Below, piece after piece: positions 28,976 to 37,732 of a stretch of 64,000 nt of DNA; the first letter of the stretch is position 1, and each line of letters opens with the position of its first letter. The position numbers were made by a program, and so were the translations under genes. The stretch spans positions 434,001 through 498,000 of the forward strand of contig NZ_QNRE01000002.1 in assembly GCF_003315035.1 (NCBI RefSeq), read 5' to 3'. Below the pieces are notes generated by a model that did no database searches, was not told where the DNA came from, and saw nothing but the letters and a program-made list of their open reading frames with translations. This stretch comes from Nocardia puris. Its GTDB lineage: Bacteria; Actinomycetota; Actinomycetes; Mycobacteriales; Mycobacteriaceae.

Positions 28976-31278
28976 TGCACGCCTTCCTGTTCGTCGGTGG
29001 GCTGCGCGCGGCGGCCCTGCCGTGTTCCGTTCTCGATGGCCGACATCAGGTCCCTGGCCTGTTCGGCCGATCGTTCCCGCTCGCCGGTCGCGGATGCGGC
29101 CGACGCCGGATTCGCCAGCTCCGGAGCGAGATTGGCCTGCCGGTTGCGTCTGGGCAGCGCGGGCCTGCCGTCGGGAGTGGTCTCGGGCTCCTCGGCGAAC
29201 ACCGTCCGCTCCGGCGCGGGCGGCGCGACGGTGAGCAGTGCACCCGCCTCCGCCGCACCGGATTCCATAGACGGGGCCGGCTGACGGGGCCTGCGCACCG
29301 GCTCGGCCCGCGGCGGCGCGGCCGGTGCTTCGGCCGGGGCCAGCAGCGTGGTCGGGATGAGCACGATGGCGCGGATGCCGCCGTAGTCGGAGTCGGCCAG
29401 CCGCACGGTTACGCCGTGACGCTGACTGAGCTGGGCCACCACGAACAACCCCAGCCGTGAATCGGCCGAGAGTGTCGCGACGCCGAAGTCCGGTGGGTTG
29501 CGCAGCATCTCGTTCATCTTGGCCAGCTCCGGCTCGGGCATGCCCATGCCCTGGTCGCTGATCTCCACGACCACGCCGCGGCCCACGACGTTGCCGAAGA
29601 CTTCCACCTTGGACTGCGGCGGCGAGAACGAGGTGGCGTTGTCGACCAGTTCGGAGAGCAGGTGCACGAGGTCGGCGACGACGGTGCCGAGCACGTGCGC
29701 GTCGGGCAGTTTCGTGACCCGGACCCTGGCGTAGTCGAGGGTTTCGGCGACCGCCGAGCGCACCAGGTCGATGAGCGGAATCGGTTGGCGCCATTGCCGT
29801 CCCGGCTGCCCGCCGCCGAGGATGATGAGGTTCTCGGCGTTGCGGCGCTCGCGGGTGGCGAGGTGGTCGAGCTTGAACAGCGTCTCCAACAGCACCGGGT
29901 CCTCCTGGCGGGACTCGGCCTCGTCCAGGATCTCGAGCTGGCGGTGCACCACCACCTGACTGCGGTGCGCGATATTGAGGAACACCGCCCTGACGCCCTC
30001 GCGCGTGCGGGCCTCGTCCACGGCGGCGGTGACGGCGGCCGCGTGCGCGTGCTCGAATGCCTTGGCCACCTCGCCGATCTCGTCGTCGCCGTAGTCCAGG
30101 CGCGGGGTCTCGGCGGCCGGGTCGACCGATTCGCCCTCGCGCAGCCTGCGCAGCATGTCGGGCAGGTTCTCGTCGGCCAGCGCGAGCGTTTCGCCGCGCA
30201 GCCGCTTCAGCCTGCGGATCACGCGGTTGGCCAGCACCAGGGCGATGAGGAAGGCCGCGATGCTCACCAGCAGCACGCCACCGCCGCCGTAGAGGGAGGT
30301 GAGGGCGGAGTCGTTGGCGCGCTCCTCGGCGGTGCGCTGGGTGCGCTGGTTCTGGCCGGTGTAGATGTCGAGCAGAGCACCGTTCACCTCCTCGGCGGCG
30401 CGCCGCCAGTCCTCGAGGGACAGCGGCAGCGGCGCGGGCGCGGAGGTGGTGCGGCGCGTACTGGATGTGCTTGCCGTGGTATCGGTTTCGGGGGTGAACA
30501 GGCGCTCGGTGAGGGCGGACTCCACCGCGCCCAGCTGCTGCCAGGCCGGCGTGGCCATCAACGCCTGGATCGCCTCGCGCTGTCCCGCGTCGGGCTCGGC
30601 CGCCATGATCGCGAGCTCGGTGCGGTAGAAGCCGGTTTGGGCCAGGAACTCCTGCACGGGCACCGGCGGTTCGTCCCCCGCGGTGACGGTCGCGAAGGCC
30701 AGCGTCTGGGCGCGCGACATGGCGTCCACGGCGTAGAACAGGCGCATGCCCTCGGTGAGCTGCTTGCCGATCTCGGCATCGGGCACCGAGTCGTGGGCGA
30801 CCTGCGCGCCGACCGACACCACGTCGAGCAGACGGTTGTAGAAGCCGTAGGCGTCGGCCGGCGGGAGTGCGCGCGCGTCGGTGCCGCCCCGCACGCCGGC
30901 GAGATGCTGTCCGAGCGTGGCGAATCCGGCCAGATCGTCGCCGATGCGGGTGTCGTCCACGGCGCGGATGTCGTCGGAGATCTCGATGAGGCGCGCGAAC
31001 GCGGCGTCCAACCGGGTCCGCGCCGCCGTGAGGGCGGGCACCACGCTGTCGTCACCGGCCAGATACACCATCGCGAGATGGCGTTCCTGTTGGACGGCCT
31101 CCACCAACTCCCTGGTGGACGGGATGGCGGCCTGCATCTGCACCGCCCAGTCCCGCTCGGTTCTGCCCTGATCGACCAGGTATCCCGCCGCGCCCACGCC
31201 GACCACGAGCAATGTCAGGCTCGGCACGAGCGCGATCGCCAGAATCCGGGTCCGGACCCCGAGCCTCGCTCTGAACAT
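28972..31278 (-). CDS. Conservon sensor kinase with NIT domain (CvnA-type)
   Basis: A 768-residue membrane histidine-kinase-like protein. Segment 1 (about residues 8-33) is followed by an extracytoplasmic NIT-type helical sensor domain (about 45-280, with VEAVQQERHLAMVYLAG), then membrane segment 2 (about 330-352) and a HAMP region. The ATPase domain has N-box DLVHLLSELVDNATSFSPP, G1 DQGMGMPEPE and DSRLGLFVV. There is no good phosphoacceptor histidine box, as in other CvnA proteins. The last 150 residues are a disordered Pro/Ala/Arg-rich tail. I prefer ATG 31278 (MFRARLG) over an in-frame GTG at 31296. Confidence 0.9.
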   Translation of the reverse strand: MFRARLGVRTRILAIALVPSLTLLVVGVGAAGYLVDQGRTERDWAVQMQAAIPSTRELVEAVQQERHLAMVYLAGDDSVVPALTAARTRLDAAFARLIEISDDIRAVDDTRIGDDLAGFATLGQHLAGVRGGTDARALPPADAYGFYNRLLDVVSVGAQVAHDSVPDAEIGKQLTEGMRLFYAVDAMSRAQTLAFATVTAGDEPPVPVQEFLAQTGFYRTELAIMAAEPDAGQREAIQALMATPAWQQLGAVESALTERLFTPETDTTASTSSTRRTTSAPAPLPLSLEDWRRAAEEVNGALLDIYTGQNQRTQRTAEERANDSALTSLYGGGGVLLVSIAAFLIALVLANRVIRRLKRLRGETLALADENLPDMLRRLREGESVDPAAETPRLDYGDDEIGEVAKAFEHAHAAAVTAAVDEARTREGVRAVFLNIAHRSQVVVHRQLEILDEAESRQEDPVLLETLFKLDHLATRERRNAENLIILGGGQPGRQWRQPIPLIDLVRSAVAETLDYARVRVTKLPDAHVLGTVVADLVHLLSELVDNATSFSPPQSKVEVFGNVVGRGVVVEISDQGMGMPEPELAKMNEMLRNPPDFGVATLSADSRLGLFVVAQLSQRHGVTVRLADSDYGGIRAIVLIPTTLLAPAEAPAAPPRAEPVRRPRQPAPSMESGAAEAGALLTVAPPAPERTVFAEEPETTPDGRPALPRRNRQANLAPELANPASAASATGERERSAEQARDLMSAIENGTRQGRRAQPTDEQEGVQ

Positions 31279-31594
31279 CGGCACAACGTAATCCACTGTG
31301 CGAGACAGCTGTCGAGAGTGTCCCGCTCAGCGGGACCGGATTTGACAGCGGGGAGCGAGAGTTGATCGGCATGACCGCCCGGACTGGTCGGTCGGCCGAA
31401 TTTCTGTGCCCGGCAGGTCAATTCGCGTTTCGCCACCGAATGGGACAGCGCGACCCGCGCTACCTCGCGGCATGCCCCGCCGCGGGACATCTGAAACGAC
31501 CGCTGTGCGCGTGAACGCCGAACCGAATGCGGGGGAGGGCAGCGGCGGCGTAGATTGTGTGTAATCCGTGGTTACCCACAAGTAGGAGGCAAGG
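31279..31594. promoter_or_regulatory. Divergent region between conservon and aldehyde dehydrogenase, with a dyad
   Basis: The 316-bp gap contains no gene. Near its right end TGTGTGTAA (31556-31564) is mirrored by TTACCCACA (31572-31580), 8 of 9 positions matching, with a 7-bp spacer. TAGATT at 31551-31556 could be the -10 element of the dehydrogenase gene, which would put the dyad just downstream of the promoter. The cognate regulator is unknown. Confidence 0.4.
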
Positions 31595-33148
31595 ATGCCC
31601 GCGCCCGAAGCCGGAGTCTTCGACCGCCTGAGCGCGCTCGCCGCGATCGAGGACCCCGCCGCCCGCCCGCGCAAGACGATCGCCGAGACGTTCACCGGCA
31701 CACCTCTCGGCACGGTGCCCGTCGGCGACGCGCAGGACGTGGCCGCGGCGTTCACCAAGGCCAGGGCGGCGCAGGCGCGCTGGGCCGCGCGCCCCGCCGG
31801 CGAGCGCTGCGCGGTGTTCGACCGGTTCCGCACCCTGATCATCGATGAGCGCGAGGCGCTCATGGACGTCATCCAGGCCGAGACCGGCAAGGCGCGCTGG
31901 GCGGCCCAGGAAGAGATCATGGGCATGATGTTCGCGGCGCGCTACTTCGCGCGCGTCGCGTCGAAACTGCTCGAGCCGCACAGCGTGCCCGGCGCGTTCC
32001 CGGTGTTGAACCGCGCCTCGGTGCGCACCCAGCCCAAGGGCGTGGTCGGCGTGATCGCGCCGTGGAACTACCCGATGGTGCTGTCCATCGGCGACTCGAT
32101 CCCCGCACTGCTCGCCGGCAATGCGGTAGTGGTCAAGCCCGACAGCCAGACCCCGTACTCCGCGTTGGCCGCCGCCGAACTGCTCTACCGGGCCGGCCTG
32201 CCCCGCGACCTGCTCGCGGTGGTGCCCGGACCGGGCGCCGTGGTCGGCACCGCGATCGTGGACGAGTGCGACTACATGATGTTCACCGGGTCCTCGGCCA
32301 CCGGCCGCACGCTGGCCGAACAGTGCGGGCGCAGGCTCATCGGCTTCTCCGCCGAACTGGGTGGCAAGAATCCGATGATCGTCACGCGCGGCGCGAACCT
32401 GAACAAGGCGGCCAAGGCCGCGGTGCGCGCCTGTTTCTCCAACGCCGGGCAGCTGTGTATCTCGATCGAGCGCCTGTACGTGGAGAAGGCGGTGGCCGAG
32501 GAGTTCACCGCCAAGTTCGTCACCGCGGTGCAGACCGCGAAACTCGGTGCGGCCTACGACTACTCGGCCGATATCGGCAGCCTGATCTCGGAATCGCAGC
32601 TCGAGACCGTCACCAAGCACGTCGCCGACGCCACGTCCAAGGGTGCGACGGTGCTGGCCGGCGGCAAGGCGCGTCCCGATCTGGGCCCGCTGTTCTACGA
32701 GCCGACCGTGCTCGCCGACGTGACCGACGAGATGGAGTGCGGCCGCGAGGAGACCTTCGGCCCGCTGGTCTCGATCTACCCGGTCGACTCCGTCGAGGAC
32801 GCCATCCGGCTCGCCAACGACACCGAGTACGGCCTGAACGCCAGCGTGTGGGCGCGCACCAAGTCCGAGGGCGAGGCGATCGCGCAGCGACTGCACGCCG
32901 GCACCGTGTGCGTCGACGAGGGCTACGCGCCCGCGTGGGGCACCACCGGCGCGCCGATGGGCGGCATGGGCATCTCCGGCGTCGGGCGCAGGCACGGCCC
33001 CGACGGCCTGCTGAAGTTCACCGAGCCGCAGACCGTGGTGGTCACCCGGTTCCTGAACCTCGACCCGCCCCCGCTCGTGCCGCACGAGAAGTGGCAGCGG
33101 TTCCTCATGACGGTCGCGCGCAGCCTGCGGTTCCTGCCGGGGCGCTGA
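31595..33148 (+). CDS. gabD2: Succinate-semialdehyde dehydrogenase (GabD2-type)
   Basis: A 517-residue NAD(P)-dependent aldehyde dehydrogenase. The catalytic glutamate is in FSAELGGKNP, the catalytic cysteine in ACFSNAGQLCISIERLYV, and the cofactor motif is FTGSSATGRTLAEQ. Its length and sequence pattern fit mycobacterial GabD2, which oxidises succinic semialdehyde to succinate. The ATG has a GTAGGAGG site. It is divergent from the conservon and ends at a strong terminator, so it is monocistronic. Confidence 0.85.
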   Translation: MPAPEAGVFDRLSALAAIEDPAARPRKTIAETFTGTPLGTVPVGDAQDVAAAFTKARAAQARWAARPAGERCAVFDRFRTLIIDEREALMDVIQAETGKARWAAQEEIMGMMFAARYFARVASKLLEPHSVPGAFPVLNRASVRTQPKGVVGVIAPWNYPMVLSIGDSIPALLAGNAVVVKPDSQTPYSALAAAELLYRAGLPRDLLAVVPGPGAVVGTAIVDECDYMMFTGSSATGRTLAEQCGRRLIGFSAELGGKNPMIVTRGANLNKAAKAAVRACFSNAGQLCISIERLYVEKAVAEEFTAKFVTAVQTAKLGAAYDYSADIGSLISESQLETVTKHVADATSKGATVLAGGKARPDLGPLFYEPTVLADVTDEMECGREETFGPLVSIYPVDSVEDAIRLANDTEYGLNASVWARTKSEGEAIAQRLHAGTVCVDEGYAPAWGTTGAPMGGMGISGVGRRHGPDGLLKFTEPQTVVVTRFLNLDPPPLVPHEKWQRFLMTVARSLRFLPGR

Positions 33149-33165
33149 CCCGCGTCGAACGAATC

Positions 33166-33191
33166 GGCCCGGCCGGGGTTCCGGCCGGGCC
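33166..33191 (+). terminator. Terminator hairpin after gabD2
   Basis: GGCCCGGCCGG and CCGGCCGGGCC form a perfect 11-bp stem with a GGTT loop, 18 bp after the stop. Confidence 0.8.
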
Positions 33192-33266
33192 GTTGTCGTC
33201 CGCCGGTGAATTCGGCCGAGCCGCGCTTCCTGCATCGCGCACGGGCCGGGGTTCATACTGGCTGGT

Positions 33267-33689
33267 ATGCGGAGGCGGGATCGACCGGCCCGGGTCGCGG
33301 ACGTGCACGCCATCGCGCGGGCGATGCCGCACGTCACGCAGGTGCCGGGGCCGAAGGGCAACGCGGTCTACCAGGTCGGCGGGAAATCGTTCGTGTTCTT
33401 CCGGAATCCGCGGCCCGACGCCGTCGATCCGGACACCGGGGAGCGGTACGAGGACGTGATCGTCGTCTGGGTGCCCTCGGAGTCGGACAAGCTGGCGCTG
33501 GTGCAGGATCCGGAGTCGCCGTTCTTCACCACTCCCCACTTCGACGGGCACCTGTCGGTGCTGGTGCGGGCCTCCCGCCTCGGGGAGATCTCGGTGGGGG
33601 AGCTGACCGAGATCATCCAGGACGCCTGGCTGGCGCGGGCCTCGCACAAGCGCGGCGCGGACTGGCTGGCGAGCCACCCGCCGCGCTGA
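33267..33689 (+). CDS. MmcQ/YjbR-like protein
   Basis: A 140-residue protein of the MmcQ/YjbR superfamily, which has a CyaY-like fold. Typical features are the VPGPKGNAVYQVGGKSFVFF segment, VWVPSESDKLALVQDP, and the C-terminal ELTEIIQDAWLARA. Family members are sometimes labelled DNA-binding but the biochemical role is not established. It converges with the small lipoprotein gene. Confidence 0.85.
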   Translation: MRRRDRPARVADVHAIARAMPHVTQVPGPKGNAVYQVGGKSFVFFRNPRPDAVDPDTGERYEDVIVVWVPSESDKLALVQDPESPFFTTPHFDGHLSVLVRASRLGEISVGELTEIIQDAWLARASHKRGADWLASHPPR

Positions 33690-33707
33690 GTTCTGTATTG
33701 CCGAGTC

Positions 33708-34022
33708 TCACTTGTTCATGAAGATGCCCGCCACGTCGGCGTTCTTGATGGGGGTGTCGGCGTTCATCTGGGTGGCGCACAGCAGGTCGGCGGAGATGAT
33801 GGTCGCGTCCACGACCGTGCCCGCCGGTTCGCGGTCGTCGCCGGTCTGCTCCTTGACGAACTTGGTGATGGTGGTGCGCTTGGTGTCGGGGTCCTGGGTG
33901 ACGTACTCGCTGCACGGGGTGTCGCCGCCCTTGTTCAGCGCGCGTTCGATGTCGGTGCAGCCCGCCAGTACCAGCGCGACGGCCGCCACGCCGAGGCCGG
34001 TCCGTGTCAGGGTGGCGTTCAT
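33708..34022 (-). CDS. Small lipoprotein with a two-cysteine helical domain
   Basis: A 104-residue precursor. The lipobox LVLAGC places the lipidated cysteine at residue 22. The mature part has DTPCSEYVTQDPDTKRTTITK and ISADLLCATQ. Two cysteines flanking two short helices recall the acid-stress chaperone HdeA fold, which other actinobacterial lipoproteins share. This resemblance is from pattern only. The ATG at 34022 has a GGAGGAAG site. It may follow the phosphodiesterase-like gene in a transcript, 97 bp apart. Confidence 0.75.
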   Translation of the reverse strand: MNATLTRTGLGVAAVALVLAGCTDIERALNKGGDTPCSEYVTQDPDTKRTTITKFVKEQTGDDREPAGTVVDATIISADLLCATQMNADTPIKNADVAGIFMNK

Positions 34023-34119
34023 GTACTTCCTCCTGGTCGCGTCGGACGGGTCGGCCGCCGAACACTGTCGAGGGTAGGACACGCCGGTGACGGCCGGGCT
34101 CCCGCGCTCGGCGTGTCGA

Positions 34120-35262
34120 TCAGGCGGCGTGCACGCGCAGCGGGATGTTCAGCTCCGCCGGGGTCAGCGACCCGTGGTGGCCGGGCATGGAGGACAGCAA
34201 AGGTTCGGCGCCGCTGCGGATCACGCCGCGGGTGCCGCGTGCGGCCACCACCAGATCGCCGATCCGCTCGGCGACCGTCGGCGTGACGGTCGGGCCGAAC
34301 CAGCCGAGGTCGATCGCCTCCGCGCGGGTCAGGACCGCGAAGTCGGCGCCGAGGGTCTCGCGCCACGCGGCGGCCACTTCGCCGGTGGCGCCGTCGCGGG
34401 TGAAGACGTGGCGGGCGCGGGGTTCGCCGGCGAGCAGATCCACGCCCTCGGACAGTGCCGGGACGGTGTCGAAATCGACGGTGCCGGTGAGCTGCACCAT
34501 GCCGTGGTCGGCGGTGACCAGCAGGGCGGCGTCGGGCGGGAGGTGTTCGGCGATGCTCGCGGCGATCCCGTCGACGTGGGCGAGTTCGAGCCGCCACGCG
34601 GAGGACGAGGGTCCGCGCACGTGACCGGTGGTGTCCAGGTCGGCGTGGTAGGCGTAGACGAGGGAGCGCTCGCCCGCGCCGAGGGCGGTGGTGACGCCGT
34701 CGACCAGATCGCCCACCGAGAACCCGGGGCGGAAATCGCAGCCGCGCAACACCGCTCGGGTCAGTCCCGACCCGGCCTGGAGCATCGGCGCCACCTGCGC
34801 GGTGGACACCCCGGCGCGGGCGGCGCGCTCGAAGGCGGTGGGCAACGGCTGGAACTGTTCCGGCACCAGTTCGGTGCGCAGATCGCGTTTGGCGGCGTCG
34901 CCGTGCAGCTGCCACGCCAGGGAATTGACCGGGTGGTCGTAGCCGGGCACGCGCATGAGATAGCCGACGATGCCGTGCTCGCCCGAGGGCACACCCACGC
35001 CCAGCGACGCGATCGACGTGGCCGTGGTACTGGGGAACCCCGCGGTGAGCGGATGGTCGGGCAGGCTCGAAAGGAACGGCGCGACATCGGCGTTCGCGGC
35101 CAGCGCCTCCGCGCCCAGACCGTCGATCAGCAGCACGCACACCCGGCGCGCGGACAGGCCGAGGCCGAGCCGGTCGATCTCGTCGGGCACCCCCAGACCG
35201 GCCAGGACGGACGGGAGCAGATCGGCCAGGGAACCGGAGCCGTACCGGGGCGCGTCGAACAC
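34120..35262 (-). CDS. Alkaline-phosphatase superfamily protein (nucleotide pyrophosphatase-like)
   Basis: A 380-residue enzyme of the alkaline phosphatase/phosphodiesterase fold. The first metal aspartate is in VCVLLIDGLG, the catalytic threonine in AGFPSTTATSI, further ligands in YAYHADLDTTGH and VTADHGMV, and the last histidine in MPGHHGSLTP. This pattern is that of NPP-type phosphodiesterases and related phosphatases found in all actinobacteria. No signal peptide is seen. The GTG at 35262 is the only upstream start in frame. Confidence 0.88.
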   Translation of the reverse strand: MFDAPRYGSGSLADLLPSVLAGLGVPDEIDRLGLGLSARRVCVLLIDGLGAEALAANADVAPFLSSLPDHPLTAGFPSTTATSIASLGVGVPSGEHGIVGYLMRVPGYDHPVNSLAWQLHGDAAKRDLRTELVPEQFQPLPTAFERAARAGVSTAQVAPMLQAGSGLTRAVLRGCDFRPGFSVGDLVDGVTTALGAGERSLVYAYHADLDTTGHVRGPSSSAWRLELAHVDGIAASIAEHLPPDAALLVTADHGMVQLTGTVDFDTVPALSEGVDLLAGEPRARHVFTRDGATGEVAAAWRETLGADFAVLTRAEAIDLGWFGPTVTPTVAERIGDLVVAARGTRGVIRSGAEPLLSSMPGHHGSLTPAELNIPLRVHAA

Positions 35263-35304
35263 CGGGTCAGGATGTCAAGATCAACGGTCGCGCGGCAAGG
35301 GCTT

Positions 35305-35619
35305 TCACGCCTGTCCGGTCTCGAATCGGCGCACCTTGCCGTCGCGCAGCTCGAACCGCCACGCCGTGCGCATCGAACCCCACCGGGAATTGGCGTAGTC
35401 GGCGACGAATGCGGTGCCGCCGTCGGTCACCGACTCGATGGTCATCCGGCCGTCGCTGTCGAAGATCTCCGAGTCGGTCCACTGCGCTAGGTCGCGCTCC
35501 ACACCGTCGTCGGACATGGTGGCATCGTCGGTGAGGACGGCGCGGAACCGAGCGCGGTCGCCGGCGTTCACCGCGTCGACGAACTCCCGCACCGTAGGAT
35601 CGAGCTGCTGATCGGACAT
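35305..35619 (-). CDS. SnoaL/NTF2-like protein
   Basis: A 104-residue protein of the NTF2 superfamily: VREFVDAVNAGDRARFRAVL at the start, then DDATMSDDG, and a C-terminal strand pair ending AWRFELRDGKVRRFETGQA. This is the SnoaL-like layout with a pocket but no obvious catalytic acid. The ATG at 35619 has a GGGAGG site. The function is unknown; it lies between the phosphodiesterase-like gene and a TetR gene on the same strand. Confidence 0.8.
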   Translation of the reverse strand: MSDQQLDPTVREFVDAVNAGDRARFRAVLTDDATMSDDGVERDLAQWTDSEIFDSDGRMTIESVTDGGTAFVADYANSRWGSMRTAWRFELRDGKVRRFETGQA

Positions 35620-35702
35620 CTGAGCCTCCCTCTCGCGTGGTCGAACAGGACATGCGGCCGTGCCGTGTGAAGCGACACCCACTGTAGGACAGCGCTCCGT
35701 GC

Positions 35703-36314
35703 TCACCGGGCGATGAGGGAGGCGAGTGTCGCCAGGGTGCCTGCGACGAGGTCGGGGGTGTCGATGCCGTATTGGGCGCTGCGCTTGTCGAGGTGGCCGT
35801 CGAGCCAGAGCGAGGCCAGGCCGTGGCCGATGCTCCACCAGGTGATGCCGAGCAGATCGGCCTTGTCGGCGGGCAGCTGGCCCGCGGCGACGCAGTCGGC
35901 GATGGCGTCGGTGAGGATCGCGAAGGCGGCGTCGCCGGCCGCCATGGTGTCGGGGTGCTTCTCGGGCTGGGAGAGCTCGGGCCGGAACATCAGGCGGAAC
36001 TGGGCCTGGTGTTCCCGCGAGAAGCGGACGTAGGCGGCCGCGAGCGCTTGCAGCGTCTCGATGGGGGAGCCGGTGGACGCGTCGCGGGCGGCGCCCAGTT
36101 CGGCGGCGAGTAACTGGTACCCCTGCGTGGACAGCGCCGCGAGCAGCGCCGAGCGGTCGGCGAAATGGTGGTAGGGCGCCGCGGTGCTCACGCCCGCCTC
36201 CCTGGCCACCCGGCGCAGGCTGACCGCCGCGATGCCCTCGGTCTCGATCAGGCGCAGGCACGCCTCCATCAGCGCGTCCCGCAGGGCGCCGTGGTGGTAT
36301 CTGGTCCGCTTCAC
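35703..36314 (-). CDS. TetR-family repressor
   Basis: A 203-residue TetR regulator starting KRTRYHHGALRDALMEA. The helix-turn-helix is AVSLRRVAREAGVSTAAPYH with HHFADRSALLAAL. The C-terminal part matches the TetR_C_33/WHG type (ITWWSIGHGLASLWLDG). The GTG at 36314 is the likely start. It is divergent from the epimerase gene at 36423, and two tandem 19-bp operators lie between them, so it probably represses that gene and itself. Confidence 0.92.
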   Translation of the reverse strand: MKRTRYHHGALRDALMEACLRLIETEGIAAVSLRRVAREAGVSTAAPYHHFADRSALLAALSTQGYQLLAAELGAARDASTGSPIETLQALAAAYVRFSREHQAQFRLMFRPELSQPEKHPDTMAAGDAAFAILTDAIADCVAAGQLPADKADLLGITWWSIGHGLASLWLDGHLDKRSAQYGIDTPDLVAGTLATLASLIAR

Positions 36315-36347
36315 CCTCCGAGCGTATGCGACGCCACTGGACAAGCT

Positions 36348-36386
36348 ATCTATGCGGTGCTTAGATGATCTGAGCGGCGCTCAGAT
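36348..36386. promoter_or_regulatory. Two tandem 19-bp operators between tetR and epimerase genes
   Basis: ATCTATGCGGTGCTTAGAT (36348-36366) and ATCTGAGCGGCGCTCAGAT (36368-36386) are two versions of one 19-bp palindrome, one base apart. The second has perfect 8-bp arms (ATCTGAGC/GCTCAGAT). Conserved positions are ATCT-N2-GCGG-N-GCT-N-AGAT. They lie 34-72 bp from the tetR start and 37-75 bp from the epimerase start. Confidence 0.85.
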
Positions 36387-36422
36387 AGGCGCCGGTCATT
36401 CCCCATCGAAACGGGTGAGCAC

Positions 36423-37466
36423 ATGAGCACACGGGTACTCGTCACCGGCGCAACGGGATTCGTCGCCGGACACGTCATCGCCGAACTTCTCGACCACGAC
36501 TACGCGGTCCGCGCGACGGTGCGCGATCTGTCCGCGACGGCCAAACGCGCCCACCTGGAAGGCCGGGGCGTCGAATTCGTCGCCGCCGATCTGGGCTCCG
36601 ACGCGGGGTGGGCCGCCGCGGTCGACGGGTGCGCGTTCGTCGTGCACGTCGCCTCGCCGTTCCCGTCCACGCCGCCGCGCGAGGACCGCGAACTGGTCGA
36701 ACCCGCCGTCCAGGGCACGCTGCGAGTGCTCCGCGCTGCCGCCGACGCGGGGGTGCGGCGGGTGGTCCTGACCTCCTCGATCGCCGCCGTCGCCCACGGG
36801 CACGACCGCGATGAAGTGCGCACGGAGGCGCATTGGTCTGTGGTGGACAAGGTTCCGGCCTATCAGAAGAGCAAGACCCTCGCCGAACGGGCCGCCTGGG
36901 ACTTCGCGCACTCGCTGCCCGCCGACCGGAGCCTGGAGTTGGTCGCGGTGAACCCGGGCATGATCCTCGGTCCGGTGCTGTCGGCGGAGACCAGCACGTC
37001 GCACGAACCGATCCTGCGGTTGCTCAATCGCGCGGTGCCCGGTTCGGTCAACACCGGCTGGGCCCCGGTGGACGTGCGCGATCTCGCGGTGGCGCACCGG
37101 CTGGCGATGGAATCGCCGGTGGCGCCGGGCAACCGCTACATCCTCGCGGGCGAACCGCTGTGGATGGCGGAGATCGCCCGCATCCTGGCCGAGGAGTACA
37201 ACCCGCGCGGATTCCGGGTGCCCACCAGGGTGCTGCCGGACTGGCTGATCCGGGGACTCGCGGTGTTCGACAAGGGAGTTCGGCTGGTCGTGCCCACGCT
37301 GGGCCGGGTGGAGACGGTGAGCGCGGGGAAGGCGCAGCGGGAACTCGGGTGGAGCATGCGGTCGGTGCGCGACTCCGTGGTGGACACGGCGGAGAGCTTG
37401 ATCAACGTCGGTGTGGTGAAGGCGCCCCGTGGGGCATCCGCCGCACCGAAACCCGTGCGGGCGTGA
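36423..37466 (+). CDS. NAD(P)-dependent epimerase/dihydroflavonol-reductase-like oxidoreductase
   Basis: A 347-residue extended short-chain dehydrogenase. The cofactor motif TGATGFVAGHVI is at residues 8-19. The active site has serines in VVLTSSIAAV and the YQKSK catalytic tyrosine-lysine pair. VNPGMILGPVLS follows, as in dihydroflavonol-4-reductase-like enzymes, which reduce ketones or aldehydes. The substrate is unknown. It is under a divergent TetR and is followed 11 bp later by a small membrane protein gene. Confidence 0.88.
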   Translation: MSTRVLVTGATGFVAGHVIAELLDHDYAVRATVRDLSATAKRAHLEGRGVEFVAADLGSDAGWAAAVDGCAFVVHVASPFPSTPPREDRELVEPAVQGTLRVLRAAADAGVRRVVLTSSIAAVAHGHDRDEVRTEAHWSVVDKVPAYQKSKTLAERAAWDFAHSLPADRSLELVAVNPGMILGPVLSAETSTSHEPILRLLNRAVPGSVNTGWAPVDVRDLAVAHRLAMESPVAPGNRYILAGEPLWMAEIARILAEEYNPRGFRVPTRVLPDWLIRGLAVFDKGVRLVVPTLGRVETVSAGKAQRELGWSMRSVRDSVVDTAESLINVGVVKAPRGASAAPKPVRA

Positions 37467-37476
37467 GGAGTTCGCC

Positions 37477-37677
37477 GTGTTGATCGCGACCCTGGTGGTG
37501 ACGATCGTCGCCTTCCTGCGCCGACGGTTCCGAGGCCGGAACCGCCCGGCCGACGGCGCGCCGCGCGAGCGTGTGCCGGTTCGGGAGCTGATCACGCGGA
37601 CGCTGCGCCGTCCGGTGCCCGCCGCGGGCGCGGTGCTGGCGTTGCTGGTGGCGGCGGGGTTGTTCACCCAGTGCTGA
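37477..37677 (+). CDS. Small two-helix membrane protein
   Basis: A 66-residue protein starting at GTG 37477 after a GAGGAG site, 11 bp downstream of the epimerase stop. It has one hydrophobic segment at residues 1-14, an Arg/Pro-rich basic middle (RRRFRGRNRP), and a second hydrophobic segment at residues 47-63 ending FTQC. No family is recognised. Position suggests co-expression with the epimerase. Confidence 0.55.
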   Translation: MLIATLVVTIVAFLRRRFRGRNRPADGAPRERVPVRELITRTLRRPVPAAGAVLALLVAAGLFTQC

Positions 37678-37732
37678 ATCGCGTGCGGCCCTCGGTAGGC
37701 CGCCAACGCATGTGGCGCGACGGTCCGGATAG

